Part shown: in pieces, positions 1-14,400 of the stretch
Layout of the letters: each line of letters begins with the position of its first letter
How positions within the stretch are numbered: the stretch's first letter is position 1
Origin: Mactra quadrangularis
Taxonomy: Eukaryota; Mollusca; Bivalvia; Venerida; Mactridae
Length of the DNA: 64,000 bases
Assembly (NCBI GenBank): GCA_025267735.1
Contig: CM046304.1
Span: 28,399,381 to 28,463,380, forward strand
Direction: 5' to 3'
Notes under the pieces: generated by a model
Database searches by the model: none
What the model was told of the DNA's origin: nothing
The model's input: the letters and a program-made list of their open reading frames with translations, nothing else
Made by a program: the position numbers and the translations under genes

Positions 1-3000
1 TAGACCTTCTTCAAAGAGCATGTCTATTCACAAACCCAGCAAATAATTCTGACACATTAAAAATGCATATGAATGATTTTGTTAAAGGACTTCTAACAAA
101 TAATTTGAATATGTTTATTTGTCACTTTTCAAAAAGAAACTTCTGCTACATTCTGAATGCGAACTACTGTTTGCAAATAGGACAGCAGTCTATTCCTAAC
201 CCTATCTTTGACTTGTGACACATTCTTTATGCATATAAAAAACTTTGCAAATCGACTTCGGAATAGACATTTGAATGGACAGCTCTCTATTCGCAACTTT
301 TTAATATACTTCAGACACATTCTGGAATATTCTAACTGCATATATAAAATTTTGCGAATAGACGTCCGAAAAGACATTTGTATGGACAGCTCTCTATTCG
401 CAACTTTATAATAGACTTCAGACTCATTCTGAATGCAAATACATGATTTTACGAAAAGACTTTTGAATAGACATTTGAATGGACATCTGTCTATTCGCAA
501 ATTTATAATAGACTTCAGTCACATTTTTAAGGCATATATATAATTTTGCGAATAGACTTCTGAATAGACATTTGAATGGACAGCTCTCTATTCGCAACTT
601 TATAATAGACTTCAGTCACATTCTGAATGCATATATATGATTTTGCGAATAGACTTCTGAATAGACATTTGAATGGACATCTGTTTATTTGCAACTTTAT
701 AATAGACTTCTGACTCATTTTGAATGCATATATATGATTTTGCGAATAGACTTCTGAATAGACTTTTGAATGGACAGCTCTCTATTCGAAATTCTATAAT
801 AGGCTTTAGACTCATTCTGAAGGTATATACATGATTTTGCGAATAGACTTCTGAATAGACATTTGAATAGACATCTGTCTATTCGCAACTTTATCATAGA
901 CTTCAGTCACATTCTTAATGCATATGTATGATTTTGCGAAAAGACTTCTGAATAGACATTTGAATGGACATCTGTCTATTCGCAACTTTATAATAGACTT
1001 CTGACTCATTTTGAATGCATATATATGATTTTGCGAATAGACTTCTGAATAGACATTTGAATGGACAGCTCTCTATTCGAAACTCTATAATAGGCTTTAG
1101 ACTCATTCTGAAGGTATATACATGATTTTGCGAATAGTCTACTGAATAGACATTTGAATAGACATCTGTCTATTCGCAACTTTATCATAGACTTCAGTCA
1201 CACTCTTAATGCATATATATGATTTTGCGAATAGACTTCTGAATAGACATTTGAATGGACAGCTCTCTATTCGCAACTTTATAATAGATTTCAGTCACAT
1301 GCTTAATGCATATATATAATTTTGCGAATAGACTTCTGAATAGATTTTGAATGGACAGCTCTCTATTCGTAACTCTATAAAAGACTTCTGACTCATTCTG
1401 AACGCATTTACCAGGTTTTGCGAATAGACTTCTGAATAGACTTTTGAATGGGCAGCTTTCTATTCGAAACTCTATAAAAGACTTCTGACTCAATCTGAAT
1501 GCATATACATAATTTTGCGAATAGACTTCTGAATGGACATTTGAATGGACATCTTTTTATTTGCAACTTCATGATAGACTTCAGACACATTCTCAATGCA
1601 AATATATTATTTTTCGAATAGACTTCTGAATAGACATTTGAATGGACAGCTCTCTATTCGAAACTCTATAAAAGACTTCTGACTAATTCTGAATGCATAT
1701 ACATGATTTTGCGAATAGACTTCTGAATAGACATTTGAATAGACATTTGTCTATTCGCAACTTTATAATACACTTCAGTCACATTCTTAATGTATATATA
1801 TGATTTTGCGAATAGACTTCTGAATAGACATTTGAATGGACAGCTCTCTATTCGCAACTTTATAATAGACTTCAGTCACATGCTTAATGCATTTATATAA
1901 TTTTGCGAATAGACTTCTGAATAGACTTTTGAATGGACAGCTCTCTATTCGTAACTCTATAAAAGACTTCTGACTCATTCTGAACGCATTTACCAGGTTT
2001 TGCGAATAGACTTCTGAATAGACTTTTGAATGGGCAGCTTTCTATTCGAAACTCTATAAAAGACTTCTGACTCAATCTGAATGCATATATATAATTTTGC
2101 GAATAGACTTCTGAATGGACATTTGAATAGACATCTTTTATATTTGCAACTTCATGACAGAGTTCAGACACATTCTCAATGCAAATATATTATTTTTCGA
2201 ATAGACTTCTGAATAGACATTTGAATGGACAGCTCTCTATTCGAAACTCTATAAAAGACTTCTGGCTAATTCTGAATGCATATACATGATTTTGCGAATA
2301 GACTTCTGAATAGACTTCTGAATAGACATTTGAATGGACATTTGTCTATTCGCAACTTTATAATACACTTCAGACACATTCTTAATAATTTTGCGAATAG
2401 ACTTCTAAATAGACTTTTGAATGGACAGCTCTCTATTCGAAACTCTATAAACGATATCAGACTCATTCTGCAGGCATATACATGATTTTGCGAATAGACT
2501 TCTGAATAGACATTTGAATGGACAGCTGTTTATTCGAAACTCTATAATAGACTTCTGCCTCATTCTGAACGCATTTACCGATTTTTTCGAATAGACTTTT
2601 GAATAGACTTTGAATGGACATCTTTCTATTCGCTACTTTAAAATAGACGTCAGACACATTCTAAATGCGTATTTGCATATGATGTTGCGAATAGACTTCT
2701 GAATAGACATTTGAATGGACAGCTGTGTATTTGTTACTGTTTGTTAGTTCTGACTCATTCTGAACGCATTCACCAAATTTTGCGAATAGATTTCTGAATA
2801 GACTTTTGAATGGACAGCTCTCTATTCGAACTCTATAATAGACTTCTGACCCATTCTGGACGCATTCACCAGATTTTGCGAATAGACTTCTGAATAGACA
2901 TTTAAATGGACATCTGTCTATTTGCAACTTTAAAATAGACTACAGACAAATTCTTTATGCATATATATGATTTTGCGAATAGACTTCTGAATAGACTTTT

Positions 3001-3640
3001 GAATGGACAGCTGTCTATTTAAAAATTTATAATAGAATTCTGACTCATTCCGAATGCGTTCACCAGATATTGCAAATAGTCTTTTGAATAGACATTTGAA
3101 TGGATATCTATCAATTCCCAACTTAATAATAGTCTTCAGACACAGTCCTAAGGCACATATATGATTTTGCGAATAGATATCCGAAAAGACATTTGAATGG
3201 ACATTAGTCCCTGGATTTTTGGGAATAGACCTCTTGATCATTAAGATTTCATTACTATGTTTTTGCGAATAAACTTCTGAATAGACTTTTGAAAGGACAT
3301 TTGTCTCTTTGCGTATTCCACGAAAAGACTTTTAAATCTGTTTGATTGCATTACTGGTTTTTTTCGAATAGACTTCGGAATAGACTTTTGAATGGACATT
3401 TGTCTATTTATGTATTCTATGAAAAGACTTTTAAATATGTTTTATTGCACTAGTGATTTTTTTCGAATAGACTTCTGAATAGATTTCCGAATAGACAGCT
3501 GTCTTTTCGGCATTTTGTGTACAGATTTTTGTACAGATATTTGAACTTTCCTATATCAATGTATACAGTAAATGCGAATAGATTTCTGCATGAATAGATT
3601 TCTCAATGCATAGCTGTCCATTGAGCGAATAGACTTTTGA
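1..3640. repeat. 97-bp satellite array with higher-order repeats
   Basis: About 35 head-to-tail monomers of roughly 97 bp are visible; the phrase TTTTGCGAATAGAC recurs near 544, 641, 738 and 834. Each monomer carries GCGAATAGA and, about 40 bp on, its inverse TCTATTCGC, so each can form a 9-bp hairpin. Variants repeat at longer spacing: the block with AGGCTTTAGACTCATTCTG recurs after about 291 bp (three monomers). The block with CGAAACTCTATAAAAGAC and the ATTATTTTTCG variant recurs after about 581 bp (six monomers; 1597 and 2178). The array decays after 3240. It starts at or before base 1, so its true length is unknown. The many short minus-strand open frames here come from the repeat; 97 is not a multiple of three and the frame rotates. 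Confidence 0.95.
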
Positions 3641-3819
3641 ATAGAGAATAGACAATAGATCGCTAACTTCACAGACCTTATCTCCCTAAGGGTATTGCAT
3701 CCAAGACCAGATTGTTCGCCGATGTCTGTAGTTTGTACAGACAGATCACGACACAAGAAACCCAAAGACCACTTCAATTTGACATTGACTCTTTTGTATC
3801 ATGAGAACAAAGATAGGGC

Positions 3820-4490
3820 ATGAAGTTTCATCCCCAGAAGTGCAGAGTTCCTAGATCCAAAGCACCCATCCAGTCCCAATATGTTATCATAGGCATCACT
3901 TCGGCTAAAGAAACAACTTCAAAATATCTTGGTTTAGTCCTACAATCAAATATGTCATGGAAGTCACACATTAACAGAATATGCAAGAAAGGAAATGTTA
4001 TGCTCGCCTTTCTACACATAAATCTGCGCCCAGCCAACAAGACGACAAAAACAAGGGATTATATCTCCCTATTTGGAATTCTCTCATAATCTTACATCAA
4101 CCAAATTGTAATGACACAAAGAAGAGCATCCCACTTCATTGAAAATCGATTCTGTAACACAAGTGGTATCAGTGTAATGTTGCGGGGCCTAAACTGGGTC
4201 GGTTTAAACTGGATCGGTTTGGAACATCACAGATCCAGACTCCAGCTATCTTGTCGACAGTGATTCTAATCCGTATCTCACACCAGATAAGATCCTACCC
4301 GGGTCTAAACATTCAAGAAGATTTCTACCACACTACACATCAACTGATTGTTACAAACATTCTTCTTCATCAAATGTATACCATTATGGAACAATCTACA
4401 AGCAGCAGTTGCTGATGCCACTCTTTGGCATTCTTTAAGACAGGGCTCTCAAAATTGATGTTTTAAATGGGGGCTTAATCCAGCAACCTT
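3820..4490 (+). pseudogene. Non-LTR reverse transcriptase 3' fragment (decayed)
   Basis: The open frame from 3820 reads KFHPQKCRV, then a KYLGLVL box, then SWKSHINRICKKGN. This is the conserved region just after the catalytic palm in Jockey-type retrotransposon RTs. After a stop near 4087 the same frame continues with a family-like stretch (QRRASHFIENRFCNTS, then GLNWIGLEHHRSRLQL) and further stops, ending near 4490. The endonuclease and YADD palm are absent. It is a 5'-truncated dead copy, typical of incomplete target-primed reverse transcription. Confidence 0.75.
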
Positions 4491-5385
4491 AGATGATTAG
4501 AAAGTGTGTTGCTGAATACATTTTTCTTTCTTATGCATTTGCCATTATTTATTGTCTGGCTCTATATATCTTCTTACTTTACACTATAACTTCTTATACA
4601 AAACTCTTCCTTAGCGCACCGTTTAAGCATTGTCAAACTGACTTCTGTTGACAGTTTAACGTATAGATGTGAATGTAGAAAAAATGTTAATATACTTTTT
4701 GCAAACACCGTGAAAAACCTGCTAATGTTTGACCAATTGTAGTCCAGTGAATTTAAATATTCAGGTTTTTGTAACTCAACATAAAGTGTTTCATATAAAT
4801 AAATTGTAGAATAATTATCAACATTTAACTTTTTACACGGGCATGGTTTATATAAGTAAGTAATAATTGAGATAAAGACATTACTCCTGTCAAAATGTAG
4901 TTCATTGTTACTATCTGAAACTAGACGTAAGCGACATATCTAATAAGTTTCTTCAAAGCTAAATAATCAGAGTTTTATGTGATGGGTTCACAATAGGTAG
5001 GTAAATATTAGTTTGGTATTTATAAACGATGAGAATAGTAACTTGTTTATTTACGACATTTTTTAACATTCAAATATATTTATTATCACTGTTATCACAA
5101 ATATGTCGATAAAATGATTAGGTATTTAAATATTTCAAGTGTGAGAAAAAATGTTTTTTTATCTCTAAGCCATGGTAATTTTTTAGAGTAAACAGTGCAA
5201 TAAATGTTCATTGCTTTCTACGCGAAAGACAAAAAGGTCAATTATGCTTCTTTTTAATATAATTTACGTAACTTTATTTTGATAAAGATCGGACAAGAAA
5301 ACATTTAAAAACGGAACACAAACGGCATATTAAAAGATTTTATATTTCTTTTGTTTCAGTATTTAGCACCAAAATAAAACGCACA
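4491..5385. other. AT-rich interval upstream of the arylsulfatase gene
   Basis: No open frame or repeat that I recognise. TTTCTTTTGTTTCAG at 5345-5359 is a good splice acceptor 26 bases before the arylsulfatase ATG, so a non-coding 5' exon and the promoter probably lie further upstream. I cannot place the promoter. Confidence 0.4.
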
Positions 5386-5497
5386 ATGATGGCAATAGTG
5401 TGGCTAGTTACTTTGTTAAGTGTTATATCAGGAAGTGGCTCATTCCTGCTGGATAAACCGAAACCTCATATAATTTTTATAGTTGCAGATGATCTCG
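5386..5497 (+). CDS. Arylsulfatase exon 1: signal peptide and DD metal motif
   Basis: ATG at 5386, directly followed by a second ATG; either could be used. The exon encodes a short hydrophobic leader and then [12 protein letters not shown], the first sulfatase metal-binding motif. It ends after the first base of a Gly codon at donor CTCG|GTAAGA. The acceptor at 5359 suggests that this is not the first transcribed exon. Confidence 0.9.
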
Positions 5498-8400
5498 GTA
5501 AGATAAAAATCATTATTAAACATAATTACAAAAATATAATATGTATTGCTGATGCTGCTTTCCTATAGAATGTTATGCTACACAGTCAGTGGTGCATAAA
5601 GGTCTCTTTGAAATATTTCTTATCAATATACAAATTATGAACGGGGAAATTGTATATCATCAGGTGAAGGTTGATACACTTAAATGAGCATGAAACAAAA
5701 TGTACCATGACATCGTTTTTTATATTAGTATAGAAATAATATAATTAATATGTTCGTTTGCTCGTGCACAAGTCGTGCATGTACTTTTTTCTACTATAAA
5801 CTTTACATGCTCTATTAAAAACAATACTTTTGGAAAGCATATTAACAATATAGTAGGTTGGTTAGTTATTTATATAATTATTATTGACAGTTATTTATGT
5901 ACAATTTACAATGTGAACAATGGATAACGAATGCTGAATGTCAAAATAGTATGTTTTATCAGCAAAATATTGAATGGGCGTGTCATTTCTTTAAGACAAA
6001 AACACGTTTGACCTATTTACCCCCATGATGCCACGTTAACTGCATTACATAATTTACTTCTGTCTTTTAATTCGATGAGTTTTGTATGAATGTATCATCT
6101 ATCATTGTGTAACATAATAATTCATGTTTTATCATTTAAAGGTTGGAATGATGTAGGCTGGCATAATGATCAGGTTTATTCACCTAATCTAAACAAATTG
6201 GCTAGAGATGGGGTTATATTGAACTCTTCATATGTACAACCACTTTGTTCACCGTTAGTATTACATATCATTATTTCAAGATCTATGTAATATTGCACAT
6301 CGTATGATCTTTATTAAATTTGTATATGGGTAAATTGTATTGGACTGTCAGTGGCGCATACATATATTTTAACTCCGCTGAATTAGGTACTCGAATACAG
6401 ATACACTGAAGAGAGAATATTTATATCAGCTAGGGTTAATTTATGCGCCATCGAAAGTCGAGCAAACATTTGATTGAAAATTAGCTGATAACACCAAGAG
6501 CCGCTCTGTTAGCCTTGTATGAAACACACAAATCTACTGCTCGATGGGTCGTTGGTTCGATTCCCGGGCGAGGTATACTTTCGTGGAGCTTGGTCATAAC
6601 AAAATTACTACGTTCATTGTCACCCCTACCAATGATTCTAAATCATGTACGACTGTTGTAAGTCTCTGACGGAAGTATGCACCTAGTAATGGTTAACAGC
6701 TAAATTCAGGTACTGATTTATTCCAGGAACGGTGATAGGTTGACTGACCGCTTTGATACGACCTATACAATTTATTGCTAAGGCATTATACTCGACAAAA
6801 ACAATATCAAATGGTTTCAATTAATAATCGAAATCTTATCTTATTTTTAAGATCACGTAGTAGTTTTATGACTGGTTATTATCCATATCATTTAGGATTG
6901 CAGGTATGATCTGGTATACAATCAACTTTTCTTGACTTTGTTTTATTATCAACATTAGGATCACCTCGAGTGTACATTACATGATAATGTGCGGAAGGAT
7001 TCATGGGGGTCCATAAAGAATATTGAGGCGAAGGTTATGCCAAGCACACAACTAATTATGCAGAAGAGTTCTTGTCGTAAACACGCAAGGCTTCGTTAAC
7101 GCATTTTATTTTACATTTGTGTTTAACTATGTGCCTAAATATTGTTCAAATTTATCAGCTAAAACGCCTTAGCAATCGTGAATTTGATTGCGTCAACACC
7201 AGAAGTTTGTCAGCTAATATGACGCAAAAGAGTTCCAACGTGGTGTTTTAATGAGTCCCAGAATATTCGTAGTTAATGGTTGACGAGCTCCAAAGGACAT
7301 TATCGTTTGACAAAAAACAAACTAGATCAATGTTTATCTGGTTGCTAAAACTGCAATATATAGATGCTGGAATGTTTCAATTAAATTTATTTTTTACTAT
7401 TGAACTTGAGTAGGAATGTATTATGATCCAGAACAAGTTGATTTGTAGATTTCATATGTCCGTGGACAAGTAGAAAAACTTGGGATTTCACAACCCTATT
7501 CTAGTTATCTATTCTACTTGTGTACTAGGGTTCGTACACGTGGGTGGTTTAGTAGTTAGCATACATTTGATTCAAATCAAGCATGTGTGTTACAAGTCAC
7601 TGCATTTAGTGATCAAATGAGCTGCTGTATGAGATGGTATTGTATTAATTGTCAATTTTACACAAGTCCATGAGTAAAATCAATAGTATTGTACTAGCCG
7701 ATAGTATAATTACTTTTATATTATTCATATTTTTAATTTCTATCACAGCATTCGACAATACAGGCACAGCAAGCCAATCACCTTCCTTTATCTTATCCAA
7801 CAATTGCTGAAAAGTTAAAAGAACAGGGTTATACAACTCACATGATAGGAAAGTAAGTGCAATTCGATATATTGGTTTAAAAGACAATTTAAAATGTTAA
7901 AAGTATTATACCATAATTAAAAGTAGATCTATATGCATTCGTAATTAATAGGATATTCATAATTTGCTTTAAACCTTTACCTCTAAACATGAAACATTTC
8001 AATGACTATCTGAATGATAAACTGAAAAAAATATATGAGATAATAACTAACATTTTCTATATAAAATTCAAATAATCAGAATTTTTCTACGTGTATAAAA
8101 CATAATTTCCTTAGACATGCAGTTCAAATTTTAAGCAAAAAAGCTTTGGTTTAATGGGTACGTGTCATAATCAGAACAGCCGTAGATCAGTAGATACAAA
8201 ATAACAGCTAAATTTGAGGTTCCAACGCCGAATTTATGTATCACGTTACGCAGTAATATTCAACAATTCTTTAATTAATTACACCAGAAGTATGTCGTGA
8301 TGGTTTGTATGTTGTCAATGCTAAAACATATGTAAACGTTTTGGTAGAGTGCCATAACTCCACGTTTCGTTAAATGAACGACTTTTTGGGGCATAATGGA

Positions 8401-11400
8401 CGTATGATGAAGTAATCAACATGTTATTTTTACTTTGATAATAATACATATATTGTAGTTATATCACTGTTTGATAGTATTGTTGATTTTTCTCCATAAA
8501 AGGAAAATCTGTATGTTCATAGTTGAAGGAAATGCATTAAATGATTAACAAGAGTCCTAGAGCGTTGATTAGAAAAGTCAATTTCGCTAAAAAGAATATA
8601 CAATTCAAATGATGATTTTAAATCCAAACACCTAATATCTATAATTGTACATAAGTGTAAGATCATATTCTATTTTATGACACAGGTGGCATCTTGGTTT
8701 TTGTAATTGGAAGCATACACCAACATATAGAGGTTTTGATTCCTTTCTTGGACATTATACTGGATATGAAGATCACTACAATCACACACACTGTATTATA
8801 AACATTGTTCCTATATATTTCTTTGCAATTACAATTACAATAATTTAGTTGATATCCTAAAGACCGCTGTTAAAGGATCTCCCAAAGACATCGCACAGGA
8901 GGGGACAAGTTCAGATAACCTTAGTGTCAACCAATCAATAAGAAGCTTTCATCTAGACGAAACACTGCTAATAAAATCATGATTTTGTTATTTCTTTTTA
9001 GACCAAACCACGGTGGTGATATTCACAGACTCACAGACTGTAATTGGACAGTTTCTTGCAAAATGCTTCACATAGACGATGTAAACAAGACTTAGTCACT
9101 GACCAAAATACTTGTGTCAAAAATATCATATATAAAAGCAAAGGTCAGCTGAACGTGACCCGAAGTGTGAAGAATCCAGACCTAAAATAGCCAATTGTGC
9201 GAGTGGATGATTCTAGAACGAATTTAATGAGAAAATTGAAATTCTTAAAAAATGAAGATAAAAAAAAACAAAAACAAAAACGTCTTGTAAACGAGCATGA
9301 GAAGCTGAGTTCAAAATAAGATGTTGGTTTTGTATAAATGTTATCGAATAATACAGTGTTTTATGATATATCGAGAAGCAAACAGAAAACAATATTTTAT
9401 TTTTTTAAATGGCATCATGAGGTAATAATTCAGTTTAAAACACACTTTAGTCCAGATGAAATACACTTTAGCCAACCACGTGTATGAGATGTATTTCAGA
9501 TCGTATAGCAAACAAAGGAGATGTGTATAATAATTTGAGAATGCGATGTTTGTAAATGCTATTAATGAGGTGGGCGTGTCCGAGTTCTCTTTTGCATTAT
9601 TTACAATAGCTATGACGTCATTTTGTTTTGAAAGCAAAATATACTTTTATACGTTAAATTATTTGATTTGCAGACAATGGATATGATTTTAGATGGAACG
9701 AAACTGTGTATAATAATGTAACTGGCCAATATTCTACGGTAACAAAGACTTATCGTAATGACTTATATTAATATAGCACTCATGTTTGTCGGTTACGCGA
9801 AAGTTGATTAACTATGCCGATTTGTTAAATACTCATTAGTCAAAAACATCTGAGTTCTTAGCCATGTACAAAATATTTCATTTTGATATAACTTTATACT
9901 TGTTATTTTGATTAACTACAATGTTGATCTTCAGTAATACAATATTTGTGGAAAGTCATTTTTACACGTACTTCTGCCACGATTGGTTGCTTTCTTGTAA
10001 ATGATATACACCATTCCTTGCTCTGTTTACTGTACGTGTCTGTATATAGAGTCTGCCAACCATATTTAAATGCTCTTCTTCCACCAGACTCCATGGCCCT
10101 ATACAGTATATACAAATAACAAGTTATACGCTTTCAAAAATGTGCCGTGAAGTTTATGACAGTGTTATCCCTGTATATATAGCAACACTAGAGAACAAGA
10201 CAAACCAAGGACACTTACCCTACATAAAATGGTTCACTAAGAAATTTAATGTACATGTATACGTAATTTATTCTGAAACTTTTTAACAAGACTTGAAATA
10301 GAACCATGATTATACTACATGCAATTGAATATTCAAACTCGTATTTTATGTCGATTATCTTGTCATAAAGGTTGTCTTGGATTAACAATTTTATTTTAAT
10401 TTAATATTACTTCAGGAAATTTTCGCTGATCACGCGGTGCAAATTATCAACAATGTAGATCCAAGCACACAACCTTTGTATATGTACATACCATTTCAAG
10501 CAGTACATTTTCCACTGCAGGTGATACATTCTTGATGACCTTATATATATATATCATGTATATGTATATAACGTTGTTATTAACTCTTTTTATAAAATAA
10601 TTACAAGTTTTGTGAAAGAAATAGCGAGGTATGCAATTCCTATGCCCGACTTGTCCGACTCGTACATTTATGTCTACGGACATCTGTTTTGTTCCCGGAC
10701 AGGTTATAGTTCAGCTGTATATATACTAACATAGCAATGCTTGATTATGCTAATTCAAATAGCACTTAGAAACCTAGCATATCATGTGCGATAACATTTG
10801 CACATTATTGGTATCAAAATATGAGGCGAGCATGAATAGCATCTAAAACACACTCATCGGAGTGTATTCTGTGTCAGGACATTACATGTCTACAACTACA
10901 AAATGCATAAGTAAGCACTACAACGATCTACTTAATCTAAGGTTCGAACTAAACGTATTTATGAATTGATTGCTTCACTAGTCATACAAATGACCATTTA
11001 CAATTCATTGTATCAATACCTTTTGCAATAGTATACAAATATATTATTATAATGCTTCATTTTCAAGCAAGGGATAACAAGTAAAATACAAGCACATAGA
11101 GCGCAAGTTAGCCATTTAACTAATTTGGTATTGCCAAACATAAATAGTGACATTTTGTTATACTTTTGCTTTGTAATGTTTCAAAACGTTATACAAGTAA
11201 ATTTAAAGTACATCTGACCTACCTTTATGGTAAGTGAAAGTACAAACTAAATACAGGATTTACCTTGCAGGTACCAGAAAAGTATATGAAACATTACCCA
11301 ACAGACCTTGGTCAAGACAGGAGATCATTACTAGGTATGTGATACATCCATGTTTGTTTTTGCATTCGCTAAGTAAAGAGAATACGGTGCTAACATGACC

Positions 11401-14400
11401 TCCAACCATTCATCAGTGTTTTGTCATTGATAGTAGAGGTAAATTTCGAGAAGACCGCAATCACAGGCGGAACCGAAGCACAGAACAATTATATCTACAT
11501 CCAACAACAAATCCATACATTATTAGTGTAGTAGTACTGAAGATTCAGTTATAGTTCAGTCATGAAACCTAGTACATGATGTTATATGCAGCTAATACAT
11601 ACTACATACTTCAGCACTTTGAATCCAATTGATCCACGGCTAACAAGTTTCAAGAAAATCTTAATTGTGTTATAGAATATATTAAACACAATTTTGTCAA
11701 AAAGTTTATAGATGGTAAATGGTTAAAAGTATCTAGCTTCATTGTTTAAGTCAATATAAGATAATGAACTTGTTCCTGAACGGTATGATATATTGATGTG
11801 TTGTCAACAGAACCATAATGATAACGTTTTATATTAGAACATGGTCCGCAATTATTTTGTCTGAGCAGTGTATGTTCTACCAACTCCATATGTTTGTAAA
11901 AAAATTCAATTAGTTTGTCACTATTCGTTCCAATGCGTAAATCTCTCTGGTTTATGATTTTGATTTTTGTTTGTGGCTTGTTTTTTTAGAAAAAGTTATC
12001 TCCTCTTTGCTGTTTGGCTGTGTGGAAGGCCCGAGTGCTGCTGTTTCTGATGCATTTTCAAGCGCGTTAATCAAACGTATTGAGTACTTTTACGTAGTAC
12101 ATGTAGTTGGTTTTAACCGATTTACGACTTTTAACAATTATCAAGATGATTTGTAATGTGCAAATGATTTACTAGTATTTAAAATTCAGTTTTATATCCG
12201 ATGGTTTATAAAATTCACCAATAATGTAGATACAATCTATTTCAGGAATGGTTACTGCAATAGACGAAGCAGTTGGTAAAATCGTTGATAAACTGCGGCA
12301 ACGTGGATTTCTACAAAATACTTTATTAGTATTTACAACTGATGTGAGCTCATTCTTCTATATTGTTTTCTATTGGCCACATATAAGGCCCGCCTCTATT
12401 TTTTCTGTTTATTTCTGACTTTGATTAAGCCTTTTGTTTCACACTCAAACCTATAAATCTCTTACAAATATCACCAATTATATTTTATGGAAAACCTATT
12501 TTTCATTTTTCTACACAAAACGGTCAAGGACTTGTCAGTGTTGCACTCTGAAAAGGAAAAGCTTTAAAGGGTGTTAGCAAAAAGTTGACACTTGGCGTTG
12601 GAGTTGTGATGCGCAGCAAATAGTATATACCTATCTGCTAAGCCTCGCGTAGGTATCATTTAAATCTGACAAGAATTAAAATACAGCTCATGAAAAATTT
12701 GAGTAGAGGCAGTTTTTCAGTTGTTTTTCTTGAAACTGTGGCATTTGTGATGTCATAGTCACGTGGTAGGCCTATTGCCACCGTGTTACCTCACTTTGGA
12801 AGTATATTTTTCATTTAAAGATAAAAAAGAGCAAACGCTGTAGCAAACTATGTTACTAAGATTTTGAACTAGGTATTGAAGGTGGAGTCTAGGGTGGAGA
12901 GAGAAGGCGGGTTATTAGATAATTAAGAGCGCCATCGATCGAAATGCACATTGGTAGATTTTATACTTTTGTGAACAATTTAAAGGACGACAAACAAAGC
13001 CGGCGCAGTTTTTATGTATGAGATGTTAATGAGGTGTCATGCTAGAAGTAACACTCTTTGTCTTCGTTGAAAATTGCTGAAGCGTGAAGAGAGTAATCTT
13101 ATACTTTCTTGTTACCATTGAAACGATGCTTGGGCATCGTTCCAAAAATGAACATCTCTTACTAGAAGATACAAAAATGAAGCCGTTTAAGTGTGTAGAA
13201 TATCATGGAGTGTAAACCTGACAGCAGCAGGTAGAACTATTCATTGTTACTCGAATAGACCAGTTCACGGATGACGTCACAAGCACCTGCTACCTATATT
13301 TAGCTGATTTACTGGTTGGCAGAAAGAAACCAATGTTTACATACATTTGATAGCAGCAGAATTTTTAAATCATAATAACTTTTTTTGACCGATTTTTTAT
13401 GATATTCATATTGATAGAAAGCTTTAAATTCATATTTTTAAAGTTAAGGAGATTGCCAAATTTTGATTTGAAAAAAAGATATATTAGGTGATTTAAACCT
13501 GTCTTTTGAATAATCTTCTTGCCGGTTTGAAGCACTAGGTTTAAACACTCGCTAATAATAAACGATTCTGTTTTGACAAATTTAAAATATTCAAAATATG
13601 AGTTTCAAGAACTTTCTAATGATATAAAATACTAAATTGTTTGATGAAAAATGACTTCGTAATTGCAATTTTGAAATCACTGTGTTTTTCATTTTATCTA
13701 CTCGCTATCATTTTTTGCCAACTATCAAATGGTTACCTGTATTTTTTATCAGCTACTTGTTACTATTTATAGATTTCATAACAATAACAATGAACTGGTC
13801 TATACCTCAAATGTTCATGTTATACCTATTCTATCAACCATTCATCCTCGGTAACCCAGTGTTTTATTCGTCAACAATAATATTCATAACGTAAGAGTAT
13901 CGTTGGTTTCAGACGATGGCTACCATTACGGTGGTATCTACTATTGGTTCAGTCTCTGTATTGTTATTAAGTTCTTAGCAAAGCCCTATTTTCTTTATCA
14001 CAGAATGGTGGAGATCCCCTACATGGATCCAGTAATAATCCACTTAGAGGTGAAAAAGGGTCTCTTTGGGAAGGTGGTACCAGAGGTGCTGCATTTGTTT
14101 ATAGTGAAACATTGTTGAAGAAAACGGGATACGTGAATAATGGGTGAGATAACAGCTAGTGTTCGTTTGTTATATTTATACATTGTGTATAGAAAGTACT
14201 TGGAAACCCGCCCTGGTGGTTGCATCAATAAGGTTGCTGTTTTTTATCCTTTTACTGAAAGAGTAATGTTTGAATCAACCTATTTTCCATTACTCTTGTT
14301 GTGTGCATGTTGCTAACTAAAGATGATTATGGTCAATTTCATTCAACTGACAGTGGCACAAACATTAACCCCGCTTATTTAAATACTCAGTACATTTCTA

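Noticed and set aside
129..3241. Many overlapping minus-strand open frames with repeating IQKSIRKI-like peptides
   Set aside because: They are read from the 97-bp satellite; the frame rotates with each monomer and no single long frame exists.
1..3640. CRISPR-like array
   Set aside because: Direct repeats without unique spacers in a eukaryotic genome; it is a satellite.
5386..5568. 60-codon frame read straight through as a small protein
   Set aside because: Its last third is intron; the donor at 5498 and the following exons show that it is exon 1 of the sulfatase.
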